This document shows positions 37,577-47,332 of a stretch of 64,000 nt of DNA, piece by piece. How positions within the stretch are numbered: the stretch's first letter is position 1; each line of letters opens with the position of its first letter. Made by a program: the position numbers and the translations under genes. Under the pieces are notes generated by a model that saw only the letters and a program-made list of their open reading frames with translations, did no database searches and was not told the DNA's origin. The DNA comes from an uncultured Planctomycetaceae bacterium (lineage in GTDB: Bacteria > Planctomycetota > Planctomycetia > Planctomycetales > Planctomycetaceae): NCBI GenBank assembly GCA_943787265.1, contig CALSLT010000002.1:267001-331000 (forward strand), given 5' to 3'.

Positions 37577-37969
37577 TCACTGCCCTTCCTTTCGAGCCCG
37601 CTCGATGATCTTCGAGATTCGATCAAGGTCATCCGGATCAAGCGTCTTCGCCGAGACATCCATGATCGCGGCCACTGTGTCGGGAGCAGACCCCGAGAAG
37701 AACACATCCATCAGCTTCTGCAAGGCAGTACGACTGGCCGTTTCACGCGACTGCTTCGCTCGATAGACGTAGCGTTTTCCGTCCTGCCGGTGTGTGAGCA
37801 ATCCTTTTGACTCGATCTTGCGAATGATCGTGCGGACTGAAGAGTAGCTTGGCGGGTCAGGTAATCGCTCCAGGACCTCGCCAACAGTGGCTTCGCCCAG
37901 CTTAAAAATCACATCCATAATCTGCCGCTCGCGTCGAGCAAGCTCAGGCGTATCACGTTTCTTCGGCAT
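37577..37969 (-). CDS. BlaI/MecI/CopY family transcriptional repressor
   Basis: 130-residue winged-helix repressor. The DNA-binding part reads LARRERQIMDVIFKLGEATV, then VGEVLERLPDPPSYSSVRTI and IRKIESKGLLTHRQDGKRYVY. The C-terminal dimerisation helices follow. The start is ATG 37969 with GGAGAT upstream; an in-frame ATG at 37993 would put the operator inside the gene. It is directly followed by the M56 sensor gene, the classical blaI-blaR1 order. Two adjacent palindromes just upstream are its likely operator, so the pair is probably autoregulated. Confidence 0.94.
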   Translation of the reverse strand: MPKKRDTPELARRERQIMDVIFKLGEATVGEVLERLPDPPSYSSVRTIIRKIESKGLLTHRQDGKRYVYRAKQSRETASRTALQKLMDVFFSGSAPDTVAAIMDVSAKTLDPDDLDRISKIIERARKEGQ

Positions 37970-37986
37970 CGCTGATCTCCGACTTA

Positions 37987-38022
37987 GTGGCAATTATTTG
38001 CCACGTGGCAAAATAGTGCCAC
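37987..38022. promoter_or_regulatory. tandem palindromic operator of the BlaI-like repressor
   Basis: Two 18-base palindromes lie back to back: GTGGCAATTATTTGCCAC (37987-38004) and GTGGCAAAATAGTGCCAC (38005-38022). All four half-sites share GTGGCA. They end 17 bases upstream of the repressor start codon, the right place to block its transcription. The sequence differs from the classical TACA-N2-TGTA blaI operator. Confidence 0.8.
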
Positions 38023-38144
38023 ATTCAGGTACGGAAGTCAATCGGCATTTTGAGAATCGCAGACGGGCGGAGCACTCATCGAACCTGGTCTGCTAAACGG
38101 GCAGCCTGAATGGACAAACCCATGAACGCGATCGACGTGCGGTC

Positions 38145-39245
38145 TTAAGCGCCAAACATTGAATGCACGAGAGCGCCCACCGGGCCAACCAGCACTGGAG
38201 CCAGCATCGTCGCGAGATTCGCCAGATGTCGCTTTACGGAAAGATGCCCGCGATCATTCAGCCATTCGTTGAAGGTCTGGTCGGTTTGCGTTGTGGAATA
38301 GTGAATGCGAGCCTCACCACGCAGTGCTATGACCGGCAAGGCGAAAACGGCAACAAGAGTCAGGGTCATCACGGAACCCCAGTAGACTGTGAGCCCTTGA
38401 GCAAACTTTGCAATTGCGGGCGCGGTGGCTTCATTCATCAACCCGACGGGCAATTGAACAAACAACATGAAAGCAATTGCGGACGCTACAAGAATGGCAC
38501 TCGACATTCGAAAGAAGTTCTGCAGTCGCGTAAGTCGGGTCGAGAAATTTGCTTCCCAGTCCTTACCGCTGTTGTTGTCGCGCGCGGCGATCGATGCGCT
38601 TGACGCCGACATTACTCCGACGGCCATCGCTCCGAAGAAGAATGGCAATAACGCCGCATAGAACAGTCGCGATTGCGAAAACAGGATTCCACTGTCGCCG
38701 TCTGCGGCAAACTGAGCGGGAAAGCCTGGGCAGGATCTTAAGAGCTGCTGGATCGTCAGAAAGCTGTACTGAAACGTCGCTGCCTTCGTGACGTCAATCA
38801 GGCTGACAACAGCCAACGCCAGTGTCATGGTCAGGAAAAGAATTCGAATGGATGTGTTTCGGACTGGATCATTCAGTTTGAAGAGGAACCGAGCCTGTAG
38901 AATGATCACGACGGCGCAGGTCATCATTTGCAATAACGCAGCAGCCGAATATGTCAGTTGATTTCCGAGATGCGAAAACGCGACGGTCGGTTCAGAAGTC
39001 GTCCCGACACCCAGCAACTGGAGCAACTGTAGATTCAACTCTCGTTCAGGCTCCCCATTTACGGAGACGTAATGACCTTGCGACGCAATCACGGCGTTCG
39101 TGCCCACAAATACACCGCCAATCTGCCAGGGAGCGCACAACTGCAGGATGCCCGCTGCCAGGACAAATGGCAGGACTGGTGCAATCGCAAACCAAACCCA
39201 GCCGACCGGCAAACTCGGTGTTGCTTCTTCTTCATGATTGTCCAT
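38145..39245 (-). CDS. multi-pass membrane protein, unknown family
   Basis: 366 residues. After a short acidic N-terminus come six or more predicted membrane segments (VWFAIAPVLPFVLAAGIL, AALLQMMTCAVVIILQA, ILFLTMTLALAVVSLI, LFYAALLPFFFGAMAVGVM, ILVASAIAFMLFVQLPVG, TLTLVAVFALPVIALRG). No catalytic motif is seen. ATG 39245 is chosen because it follows a weak purine-rich site and begins MDNHEEEATPSL. It is upstream of, and on the same strand as, the BlaI-like gene but separated by the operator region. Confidence 0.75.
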   Translation of the reverse strand: MDNHEEEATPSLPVGWVWFAIAPVLPFVLAAGILQLCAPWQIGGVFVGTNAVIASQGHYVSVNGEPERELNLQLLQLLGVGTTSEPTVAFSHLGNQLTYSAAALLQMMTCAVVIILQARFLFKLNDPVRNTSIRILFLTMTLALAVVSLIDVTKAATFQYSFLTIQQLLRSCPGFPAQFAADGDSGILFSQSRLFYAALLPFFFGAMAVGVMSASSASIAARDNNSGKDWEANFSTRLTRLQNFFRMSSAILVASAIAFMLFVQLPVGLMNEATAPAIAKFAQGLTVYWGSVMTLTLVAVFALPVIALRGEARIHYSTTQTDQTFNEWLNDRGHLSVKRHLANLATMLAPVLVGPVGALVHSMFGA

Positions 39246-39441
39246 TGATAACGTTCTTTCGCCGATAAATTCGATTCGCCGCACGATGTTCGACAGGTCA
39301 TTACACAAAGCATCCTACGGTCGAAAACGGCACATCACCATGAGACCCACGCGTCGTCCGTCGTGGTATCATCGATGGTCGCTGCGTAGACTGAAGGCCA
39401 TTGTCCGATCGCTTAGCGAAACGCCATATCGAAACTGAGCT

Positions 39442-42090
39442 ATGACGCCGCCACTCTCACTCCATACACATCGATCTGCAAGATTTTGTGCGGTTGCGAT
39501 TTGCGCATTCGTGATCGGCCAGACTCGTCTTTATGCTGAAGACGACGGCGATCGTGGACCTGTCGCGTCTTTCCTGACGGTTCACTGCTCCAAGTGTCAC
39601 AACTCAAAGAAGACTTCGGGGGGGATCAACCTGGTCACTCTCTCTCAGTTTGAGCCGGAGAACGCGCACCTTTGGCAGGACATCCTGAACAATATTCAGC
39701 GGGGTGATATGCCGCCGGAGGATGCCCCTCAGCCAGATGCAGAAAGTCGGCGTGAGTTTACGAGCCTGGTTCGTCAACAGCTTGATCGTGTGTATGCTGA
39801 TCTGGGATCGCGGGATTTTCGATTTACTCGACTGACCAATCAGCAGATTGCATGGAGCCTGAAGGATGTCCTGGGGATCGATCGCGACTACTCGCGAGAC
39901 CTGATTGAGGATCCCGTTGGGAAACATGGCGAGTCGTTGCAATCCACGTTGGAATTCAGCGGCAGTCACATGGAGGTCTACCTGAGTGTTCTGCAGAACG
40001 CGATTCGCGACGCCGTTCCCGATCTCGAAAATCCACCGCAGCCGTACCAGCTACACGGAAACGACTGGGAAAAGCAGCACTACTTAAGTCGCAACGATCT
40101 CGCACACGGACCCCGGCGTCACCACAAGCGATACCGAGGCCCCCGGTGGCTGGGAGATGATTTTCAGATTCCGCTGCCGCCAAATCATTTCTTCCGACTC
40201 TACGTTGACGACAATCGCGGCGAGGGGCAGTTCCGCATTCGAGTGCATGTCCGAAACGAGCCGCCTCAAAACGGCGGCGAGCGTACGAAGCACGAGATGA
40301 CCGTATTTCTGGACAAGGGATTTAAGTCGTCCATGCACGCGGTCGACAGCTTTACGGTTGATGCCAAACCGGGAAGTCAAAATTTTGAAGTGTTTGGCAA
40401 CGTGTTCGACTACCCCGGCGTCGACCCCGCTCCACTGCGTGATGACGAAGAGCCGTACGGAATCATGGCTCACTTTAAGTATCGCTACATCACCGTGCAG
40501 AATTGCTCGCCATTAACCTCGCCGTCAGACAAGCCGGTTAACAATCAGGAATGGATCGTTCATGGCGATGGGCATTACGTTCGCGCCGACGACCAGTGGA
40601 TTGACACGTGGGGCGAAGATTTCGCAAAGAAGAATTGGCTCAAACCGTCGCACGCCGGTGCTCAGCATCACTCACTCGGTAAGCCATCCGTGTACAAAGA
40701 CGTCATGAAGGACACGAGCCATGTCATCATCGAGCGAATCGAATTCGACATGCCGTGGCAGTGGCCGCCCGAAAGCGTGCAGCCTTTTCTAAACGAAGAT
40801 TCTTTGACCGACGCATCCATAGCAAAAGGCGTTCGTGCAGTGGCTCGCCGAGCGTGGCGGCGCCCGTTGCTGGCTGACGAATCAGCCAGTCTGGACGCAT
40901 TGATTGCCGACAAACTGCGAACATCGCCGTCACGAGCCGACGCGCTGCGGGATGCTCTGGCCGCAGTTCTGGCGGACTCGCGATTTCTGTTCTATTCGAA
41001 CGTCGAGGAGTCAGCGCGGCTGCGGAACTATGAACTTGTTTCGAAACTGGCCGGTTTTCTATGGCGAAGTGTGCCGGACGAAGAACTGCTCCGCCTGGCT
41101 AATCAGAATGTTGCGATCAGCGATCGTGAACTGCCTTCTCAAGTTGAGCGAATGATCGCCGACTCTCGCAGCAAGCGTTTTGTTACCGACTTCACTTCTG
41201 ATTGGCTGGCGTTTTCGAAACTGCGACAGATTGCGGTGAACCCGAACTATTACAGTTGGTGGAATCCGCATTTCAAACACTACATGAAACAGGAATCGAT
41301 CGAGTTTCTCTCAACTTTGCTGCACGAAGACTTGAGCTGTTTGAATTGTCTGTCTTCCGACTTCGTCGTGGTCAACGACATGATGGCCAAGTTTTACGGC
41401 ATCCCAAAACCTGACAGTGGTCATCGATTCTCGAAAGTTCCGGCTCCAGCAGAGCGAGGCGGAGTACTCACTCAGGCGACTTTTTTGCTGGCACATTCGA
41501 CTGGCGAGGATGCTCACGCCGTTCATCGCGGTGTCTGGCTGCGGTCGCGTTTTCTCGGTGATCCGCCGCGTGACCCGCCACCGGCTGTTCCCGCATTGGA
41601 CGATCTAGACGTTCCGCAATCGGATGAGTTATCCACTAAAGACCGCCTTTCGCTGCATCGAACGGGCGTCTGCTACGACTGCCACAAGGACATTGACCCG
41701 TGGGGAGTCGCGATGGAATCTTTCGACGCCACGGGCAAGTCGAGAAAGAAGATCCTTCGGATTCTCACCGAACCGAAAAAGCGATTGAATCTGCCTGTTG
41801 TGCAGAAGACAGAAATTCGCGGTCGCTCGATTCAAAGTATGGACGACCTGAAGAAGCTGCTGCGAGAAGAGTGTGCTGACGAGTTCGCTCGAGGCTTCAG
41901 TGCGTCGTTGCTTTCCTTCGGGCTTGGCAGGCCGCTGACATACAAAGAGGACTCCACGCTGGACTCGATCACCGAGCAGTTTCAAAAAAGCGACTACCGA
42001 ATGTCAGCATTGATCACGTCGATCGTGCTGACTCCGGAGTTTCGACACACCACATCTCTTGCCGTTACGAGGCCCAAACATGACCAGTAA
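39442..42090 (+). CDS. DUF1592/DUF1588/DUF1585 planctomycete protein with cytochrome-like N-terminus
   Basis: 882 residues. A signal peptide (FCAVAICAFVIGQTRLYA) is followed by FLTVHCSKCHNSKK, a haem-binding CxxCH site. Then come DUF1587-type, a beta-rich middle, DUF1595 (VRAVARRAWRRPLLADES), DUF1592 (YELVSKLAGFLWRSVPDEEL), DUF1588 (VLTQATFLLAHSTGEDAHAV) and DUF1585 (GLGRPLTYKEDSTLDSITEQ). A second motif, CYDCHK, lies in the DUF1588 part. This family is abundant in planctomycetes; its reaction is unknown. It overlaps the next gene by 11 bases. Confidence 0.93.
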   Translation: MTPPLSLHTHRSARFCAVAICAFVIGQTRLYAEDDGDRGPVASFLTVHCSKCHNSKKTSGGINLVTLSQFEPENAHLWQDILNNIQRGDMPPEDAPQPDAESRREFTSLVRQQLDRVYADLGSRDFRFTRLTNQQIAWSLKDVLGIDRDYSRDLIEDPVGKHGESLQSTLEFSGSHMEVYLSVLQNAIRDAVPDLENPPQPYQLHGNDWEKQHYLSRNDLAHGPRRHHKRYRGPRWLGDDFQIPLPPNHFFRLYVDDNRGEGQFRIRVHVRNEPPQNGGERTKHEMTVFLDKGFKSSMHAVDSFTVDAKPGSQNFEVFGNVFDYPGVDPAPLRDDEEPYGIMAHFKYRYITVQNCSPLTSPSDKPVNNQEWIVHGDGHYVRADDQWIDTWGEDFAKKNWLKPSHAGAQHHSLGKPSVYKDVMKDTSHVIIERIEFDMPWQWPPESVQPFLNEDSLTDASIAKGVRAVARRAWRRPLLADESASLDALIADKLRTSPSRADALRDALAAVLADSRFLFYSNVEESARLRNYELVSKLAGFLWRSVPDEELLRLANQNVAISDRELPSQVERMIADSRSKRFVTDFTSDWLAFSKLRQIAVNPNYYSWWNPHFKHYMKQESIEFLSTLLHEDLSCLNCLSSDFVVVNDMMAKFYGIPKPDSGHRFSKVPAPAERGGVLTQATFLLAHSTGEDAHAVHRGVWLRSRFLGDPPRDPPPAVPALDDLDVPQSDELSTKDRLSLHRTGVCYDCHKDIDPWGVAMESFDATGKSRKKILRILTEPKKRLNLPVVQKTEIRGRSIQSMDDLKKLLREECADEFARGFSASLLSFGLGRPLTYKEDSTLDSITEQFQKSDYRMSALITSIVLTPEFRHTTSLAVTRPKHDQ

Positions 42091-43423
42091 CATCCCAGGG
42101 CGACGTCAGTTTCTGTACGGCGCTGGCGTTTCGATGCTGCTGCCTTACATGGAGTCGTTCGGTGCACCGACAGGTGCTAAGGGTGACATTCAGAACGATC
42201 CACCAAAACGTTTTGTCGGTTTGTACGTTGGCCACGGATTCGCCATCACGCGAAAATACGATCACCCAGCGCGAGACTGGAGCTGGTATCCGCGTGTGAA
42301 AGACGGCCGGATGAAGTTCGGCAAATCGACGGCCGCGTTTCAATCGCTCGACGATCAGATTTCGATCTTCTACGGACTCGATCATCCGCAGGTCGTGGTC
42401 AGCAACGGTCATTCTTCCGCCGACTCATTTCTGAACGGCAGCAATCCTCAGGGAGCGGTCATCAGCCCATCCGTTGATCAGATTGCGATGCTGACACACG
42501 GAAAGAAGACGCGATTCCCGAGCCTGGTGCTCGGCAACGAGGGCGGGCTCGGCATCCGCGGCGGCTCGCACACGCTGTCCTATAATCGGTCGGGACGGCC
42601 GATTCCGTCGATCAACAATCTGGAGCTTCTTTACAACCGACTGTTCAACTCCGATCCGGCGATCATGCGAGCAGAGCAGTCGCTGTACCAACGCAACGGA
42701 GCGCTGGTCGATCGCGTGCTGGGCTCGGCGAAGGACCTGAAACGTCGAGTGAGTGTTGCTGACAATCGAAAGATTGAGTCCTACCTTGAATCTGTCCGGG
42801 CCGTTGAAACGAACATCGCCCGTATGCAGCGTTGGTCTGAGACTCCGAAACCCCATGTCAACACGTCGGATTTGTCGCTCAAGGCGACGGTCAACGAGCC
42901 AGCCTTGTTCATCGAGACAATGTACAACCTGATCTACCTGGCTTTCAAAACGGACTCGACCAGGTACGCGACTTACATGCTGCAAAGCATGGCTGGCGGA
43001 ATCTGGGATGACATGCCGAAGAACGTGTTGGGACTGGGAGTCGGCCATCACCTGCTGGCTCACAACGCGGCGGGTACCGGGGCGAAGGCAATGGAGAAAC
43101 TCGGCACGTACGACAAGTTTCACGCGGACTTGCTGGCAAAGTTTCTGCACCGGCTGGCGGACACTCCAGAAGGCAATGGATCGATGCTTGACAATACGCT
43201 CGTCCTGTTCGGGTGTAGCAACAGTAAGACCCACGTGAATCGCAACTATCCGCTGATGCTCGCCGGAGGCCGTAATCTCGGCATCAAGCAAGGACAGTTC
43301 CACGAGATGGAATCTTCTGGAGTGCCGATGTCCAACCTGCTGCTGACGTGTTTGCAGCAACTCGATGTTCCCGCCGAAAGCTTCTCCGACAGCACCGGCA
43401 TCGTGAAAGAAATCCTGTCATGA
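42080..43423 (+). CDS. DUF1552 domain protein
   Basis: 447 residues. The N-terminus (GRRQFLYGAGVSMLLPYMES) has twin arginines and a hydrophobic stretch, suggesting Tat-type export. The body (GLYVGHGFAITRKYDHPARD to LVLFGCSNSKTHVNRNYPLM) is of the DUF1552/DUF1501 alkaline-phosphatase-like fold. DUF1552 genes are regularly paired with DUF1592 genes in planctomycetes, as here. ATG 42080 lies inside the upstream gene, and the stop overlaps the next start (ATGA), so the three genes are translationally coupled. Confidence 0.93.
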   Translation: MTSNIPGRRQFLYGAGVSMLLPYMESFGAPTGAKGDIQNDPPKRFVGLYVGHGFAITRKYDHPARDWSWYPRVKDGRMKFGKSTAAFQSLDDQISIFYGLDHPQVVVSNGHSSADSFLNGSNPQGAVISPSVDQIAMLTHGKKTRFPSLVLGNEGGLGIRGGSHTLSYNRSGRPIPSINNLELLYNRLFNSDPAIMRAEQSLYQRNGALVDRVLGSAKDLKRRVSVADNRKIESYLESVRAVETNIARMQRWSETPKPHVNTSDLSLKATVNEPALFIETMYNLIYLAFKTDSTRYATYMLQSMAGGIWDDMPKNVLGLGVGHHLLAHNAAGTGAKAMEKLGTYDKFHADLLAKFLHRLADTPEGNGSMLDNTLVLFGCSNSKTHVNRNYPLMLAGGRNLGIKQGQFHEMESSGVPMSNLLLTCLQQLDVPAESFSDSTGIVKEILS

Positions 43424-44904
43424 AGTTTTTGTTGATTGTCGCTCTGGCGTTTTTTCAGTTCTCTCAAGTTGCTTTGAGCGATTACGCGGCCTCGTCGGGT
43501 GACTCTGCGATCGTTGATCCTGACTATCGGGTGCCGCTGAGCGAAGCTGGCCAGTCGGGGATTTGTCTGCACGATGACCGACTGTTTCTGACCGTGCATT
43601 CCAGATTGGAAGGACCTGCGAAAGGCGGCTTCTACTTCAATGGGAACATCGTCGGACAATGCCTCGATAAGAATTCCGGCAAGCTACTGTGGGAAGTCGA
43701 TCTTCCGGGAACTTACGCCGGACGCGTGCTGGAATCGTGGCATGACGCGACGAGTCTTCTTCCGGTTGCCGACGATGAGCATGTCGTTTTTCACAACCTG
43801 AACGGCATGCTGGCCTGTTGTTCTCACGACGGTGACCTACTCTGGAAACGCGTCTGGCAGGCCCCCGATCCGGATATCAAAAACTGCCGCATGTTTCTGC
43901 ACAACGGCCAGGTCATTGTCGCATTGCCAGCGGACAGGATCGCCGTCCCGGCCAGTAACAAACATCCCGACCTGCCCTTCTACCAGATTCACGCCATCGA
44001 TTTGAGAACTGGAAAAGATGCGTGGGTCTCGCCGACGCTTCTTACGCACGCCACGCAGTACAGCGTCGATCAGTGGAAGGGGGAATCCGTCATCGTGGCG
44101 TCGATGATTGATCTCTCGCATTGGCAATTCGGACAAGGTCGAAAAGGGTACCTGCTCTCGCTCGATGACGGCCAGCCCGTTCTGACCTTTGATCTGCCGC
44201 CCGCGATTCCACACCAAAAGAACCAGTTAGTTCGAGGAAAGTTCCTCGTCACCGTTCAGGCTGGGCCGAAAACGGGATTCAAACTCGTCAATCCTGAAAC
44301 ATCGAAGGTGACCGACGAATACTCTTTCATACAACCTGACCACTACTTCGCATGGACCGGGACAGAGTTCACGGAGCAACCTTCCCTCCCGGAGATCACT
44401 GACCGGAGCCTGCGAGGAAAAGGGTATCCGACTGCCTCGACCGTGCATGCGGTCGGTGATCGGGTTTACTTCTGGAAGTACAACAGCGAGCACATCGGGT
44501 GCATCGATACTCGAACCGAAGAGTCAGTGCTTGTGCAGGTTCCGATTCAGGTTCTTGCCGAGAAAACAATCTGGAGCCCCAACGACTTTCTATTCACAAA
44601 AGGCATCCTGAACTCCGCCGGGAAAAATGTGAATAACCGAATTGGCACGGGCCGCGGCATCAGACGAGGTGGCTTCGGCCATACAAATCCCGCCTGGCCG
44701 ATCGTCCGTGGCAAACAGCTCTACTGGCAGGGAGCGGCGGGAGTGCTATACGTCATCGACCACACACAGCCATTCTCTCCCGCAGCGATCACCTGGAAAT
44801 CCATCGACTCAATCGGGAACTCCTGGACGTTCGGCGAACCAGCAGTCGACGCAAACACCGTTTACGTCCGCTCGCAAAGAGAACTCGTTCGCTTTCCCAG
44901 GTAA
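43420..44904 (+). CDS. secreted PQQ-like beta-propeller protein
   Basis: 494 residues with a signal peptide (MKFLLIVALAFFQFSQVALS). The body has PQQ/BamB-like blade motifs (CLDKNSGKLLWEVDLPGTYA, MLACCSHDGDLLWKRVW, IHAIDLRTGKDAWVSP). It begins on the ATGA overlap with the DUF1552 gene and is the last gene of the operon. It probably binds a partner or substrate rather than acting alone; enzymatic activity is not evident. Confidence 0.88.
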   Translation: MKFLLIVALAFFQFSQVALSDYAASSGDSAIVDPDYRVPLSEAGQSGICLHDDRLFLTVHSRLEGPAKGGFYFNGNIVGQCLDKNSGKLLWEVDLPGTYAGRVLESWHDATSLLPVADDEHVVFHNLNGMLACCSHDGDLLWKRVWQAPDPDIKNCRMFLHNGQVIVALPADRIAVPASNKHPDLPFYQIHAIDLRTGKDAWVSPTLLTHATQYSVDQWKGESVIVASMIDLSHWQFGQGRKGYLLSLDDGQPVLTFDLPPAIPHQKNQLVRGKFLVTVQAGPKTGFKLVNPETSKVTDEYSFIQPDHYFAWTGTEFTEQPSLPEITDRSLRGKGYPTASTVHAVGDRVYFWKYNSEHIGCIDTRTEESVLVQVPIQVLAEKTIWSPNDFLFTKGILNSAGKNVNNRIGTGRGIRRGGFGHTNPAWPIVRGKQLYWQGAAGVLYVIDHTQPFSPAAITWKSIDSIGNSWTFGEPAVDANTVYVRSQRELVRFPR

Positions 44905-44989
44905 TGCCGTCTTTCCAACGCTCCGCTTTGATTGCGAACGCCGCTTCCGGTCCAGATGGAAGTATTTTGCGAGAGTCGCGAAAATCTCT

Positions 44990-45017
44990 GGTAATTTCCC
45001 AATTCCGTGGAATTACC
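44990..45017 (+). promoter_or_regulatory. palindromic element upstream of ECF sigma gene
   Basis: GGTAATT (44990-44996) pairs with AATTACC (45011-45017), and inside is the perfect 14-base palindrome AATTCCGTGGAATT (45001-45014). It ends 31 bases before the sigma-factor start. The left part, GGTAATTTCCC, resembles GGTAATTTATCCC upstream of the second sigma gene, so it may be an autoregulatory promoter or operator. Confidence 0.45.
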
Positions 45018-45048
45018 TTGGGAACCGACCAGTGCAGAAGATGGGAAA

Positions 45049-45633
45049 ATGGACCAGCACTCAGAGACAGACCAGCAAGCTTCGACGGGCAGAGAGGCTC
45101 AGTACAGCCAGTTTGTTGCGTTGATCGCGCGGCATGACCAGGCGATCCGGCGATTTGTGCGGTCGCTGCTACCGTCTCGCGAGGGCGTTGATGACGTGAT
45201 GCAGGAAACGGCTCTGGAGTGCTGGAAGAAGTTTTCGGATTTCACGCCAGCGACACCGGACGATGCCGTGGATGAATTCGTGCGTTGGGCCTGTGTGATC
45301 GCTCGGTTTAAAGCTCTAAGCTGGCAGCGGGACCGAGGTCGAGATCGGTTGGTCTTTCGGCAAGGCGTTATCGAGGCGCTGGCCGCAGCGGCGATGGACG
45401 GTCTGGATCGACAGGAATCCGAACGCCATGCCATCCAGACTTGCCTGCAAACCATGCCGGACGACCAACGGCGGCTCGTCCTGAGTGTCCACTCACCGGG
45501 CGAGTCCATTGCGTTGATTGCGGCCGAAACCGGGCAAAAGGCACGAAGGCTTTACAGTAGGATCAACGTTCTGCGGAACCTGCTGCTTGACTGCGTTCAG
45601 CAACGCCTGGCAGGAGAAGCCACCAATGGATGA
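45049..45633 (+). CDS. ECF-type RNA polymerase sigma factor, operon 1
   Basis: 194 residues. Region 2 reads ALIARHDQAIRRFVRSLLPS through VDDVMQETALECWKK, and region 4 is the C-terminal helix set (CLQTMPDDQRRLVLSVHSPG, then IALIAAETGQKARRLYSRIN). It belongs to the planctomycete type whose gene overlaps that of a FecR/LamG membrane protein (here by 8 bases), which probably acts as its anti-sigma partner. Start ATG 45049; the Shine-Dalgarno is poor. The C-terminus (LLDCVQQRLAGEA) is very like that of the second sigma factor (LLECIQRRLVAEG). Confidence 0.9.
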   Translation: MDQHSETDQQASTGREAQYSQFVALIARHDQAIRRFVRSLLPSREGVDDVMQETALECWKKFSDFTPATPDDAVDEFVRWACVIARFKALSWQRDRGRDRLVFRQGVIEALAAAAMDGLDRQESERHAIQTCLQTMPDDQRRLVLSVHSPGESIALIAAETGQKARRLYSRINVLRNLLLDCVQQRLAGEATNG

Positions 45634-47332
45634 CTCAATTAGAAGCTTGATTTTCCAGGCCATCGACGAGACGATCTCTGCCGACGACTTTGAACGTCTG
45701 CAGAACGCGATTGAGCAAAGCGATGAGGTTCGTACTGAGTATTTGCGTGCAATCGGTCTGTGTGAATCGTTGAGCGAGATTGCGGCGGACGAACACCTAG
45801 CCAGCCAGGATCAGAAGTCGGCAGTCGTCCAAGGGGCGTCAAGGTTTAGATTTTTAAAGTGGAAATCAAGTCGCCCTTCTGCAACCGTGAATTGGCCTTT
45901 GCGTTTTGCAATCGCAGGAGCATTTCCAGTCGTATTCGCGATCGCCTTCTGGTTCGGGGTTAGGGACGGCGTCAGGCACCAAAAATCGGTCATCGAAAAA
46001 GGAGAAGCAATTGGTACGGACTCAGCGCCAGAATCTGTCATCGCAGGGCATGCTACGCTGCGGCGTTCAGTCGATGTGCGATGGGCAGAGAAATCGAAGT
46101 CGTATCGCGAAGGTGACGTTCTGCCGGCTGGCATGCTTGAGTTTGATCAAGGGGTTGCCGAGATCGATTTCTTTTGCGGCGCCACTCTGATCGTCGAAGG
46201 TCCGGCGATATTGAATGTCGAATCAGACTGGTTAGTTCGAGTTGCTCGTGGCCGACTTCGAGCGAACGTGCCGCCGGCCGCTCGCGGATTTATGGTGAAG
46301 GCGGCGGGCTCGACGATTGTCGATCTGGGGACAGAGTTCGCTCTCGACGTTGGAGCAGAAAATGCACACGTCGAAGTCATTGACGGAGAGGTTGAACTTC
46401 GCGGTGGAGAACACGACGGCAGCTTGCTCACCACCGGCCAGAAACGTTGGTTAAGGGGAGCCGCTGGCGGCGATGATTCGCTGACGGGGCTCAGTACGAT
46501 CGGCGATGTCAGGCGGCGGCGAGACACCGCTCAGGCAGCACGCTTCGCTCAATGGAAGAAGCATTCGCAACAATTGCGAACCGACGACAGATTGATTGCC
46601 TACTACCCGATCCTGGAATCACAGTCTGGTCGACAAGTGCCCAACCAATCGGCAGCGGGCAGCGAGCGGGATGGCCAGACGGTGGGGCTCGTTAATCGAG
46701 TAACCGGTCGGTTTGGTGCTAAGACGTCGGGGTTTGAATTCGACCGGCCGGGATCGCGAGTCCGTGTTCGAATCGACGGCGAGTTCCAGGCATTCACGTT
46801 CGCGTGCTGGGCAAAGATCGACAGTCTGGAGCATCGCTACAACGCTCTGTTCATGGGCGACGGATACGAAAACGGCGAGCCTCACTGGCAAATTCGCGAC
46901 GATGGTCGACTGATGTTTTCCGTCATGGTCGACGACACTCAGGAGATTGAACACTTCAGCGAAGTCGAGCAGCGGGTCGTGAATCACGCGGGGCTGCATC
47001 GCGTTTATTACTCAGAACCGTTCTGGGATATCTCGCAAAGCGGGCAGTGGTTTCACATCGCCGCCGTCTACGATCCCGCCGGTCGCAAGGTCGTCCAGTA
47101 CGTGAACGGCGAAGAACTCAGTCGCCAGGAAATTGTCGACAAATTCCATCTCTCAACGCTCCGAATTGGGCCGGCCGAAATCGGGAACTGGGGTCAGCCG
47201 TTTCGCAAGTCACCGTGGTTCGCCGTTCGAAATCTGAACGGAGCAATCGACGAGCTGGTCATCTTCAACGCCGCACTCGCGTCAGACGAGATGCAGAATC
47301 TTTATGAGCAAGGGCGACCTCGTGGTTACTAA
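45626..47332 (+). CDS. FecR/LamG membrane protein, putative anti-sigma factor, operon 1
   Basis: 568 residues. A helical cytoplasmic N-terminus (~1-85) precedes one membrane helix (LRFAIAGAFPVVFAIAFWFG). Outside lies a FecR-like domain (EIDFFCGATLIVEGPAILNV, then LRANVPPAARGFMVKAAGS and STIVDLGTEFALDV) and a LamG/concanavalin domain (FTFACWAKIDSLEHRYNALF, WFHIAAVYDPAGRKVVQYV). The layout is that of a sensor with an inner anti-sigma part and an outer ligand-binding part. Start ATG 45626 has AGGAGA upstream. Its stop overlaps the next gene by 29 bases. Confidence 0.9.
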   Translation: MDDSIRSLIFQAIDETISADDFERLQNAIEQSDEVRTEYLRAIGLCESLSEIAADEHLASQDQKSAVVQGASRFRFLKWKSSRPSATVNWPLRFAIAGAFPVVFAIAFWFGVRDGVRHQKSVIEKGEAIGTDSAPESVIAGHATLRRSVDVRWAEKSKSYREGDVLPAGMLEFDQGVAEIDFFCGATLIVEGPAILNVESDWLVRVARGRLRANVPPAARGFMVKAAGSTIVDLGTEFALDVGAENAHVEVIDGEVELRGGEHDGSLLTTGQKRWLRGAAGGDDSLTGLSTIGDVRRRRDTAQAARFAQWKKHSQQLRTDDRLIAYYPILESQSGRQVPNQSAAGSERDGQTVGLVNRVTGRFGAKTSGFEFDRPGSRVRVRIDGEFQAFTFACWAKIDSLEHRYNALFMGDGYENGEPHWQIRDDGRLMFSVMVDDTQEIEHFSEVEQRVVNHAGLHRVYYSEPFWDISQSGQWFHIAAVYDPAGRKVVQYVNGEELSRQEIVDKFHLSTLRIGPAEIGNWGQPFRKSPWFAVRNLNGAIDELVIFNAALASDEMQNLYEQGRPRGY

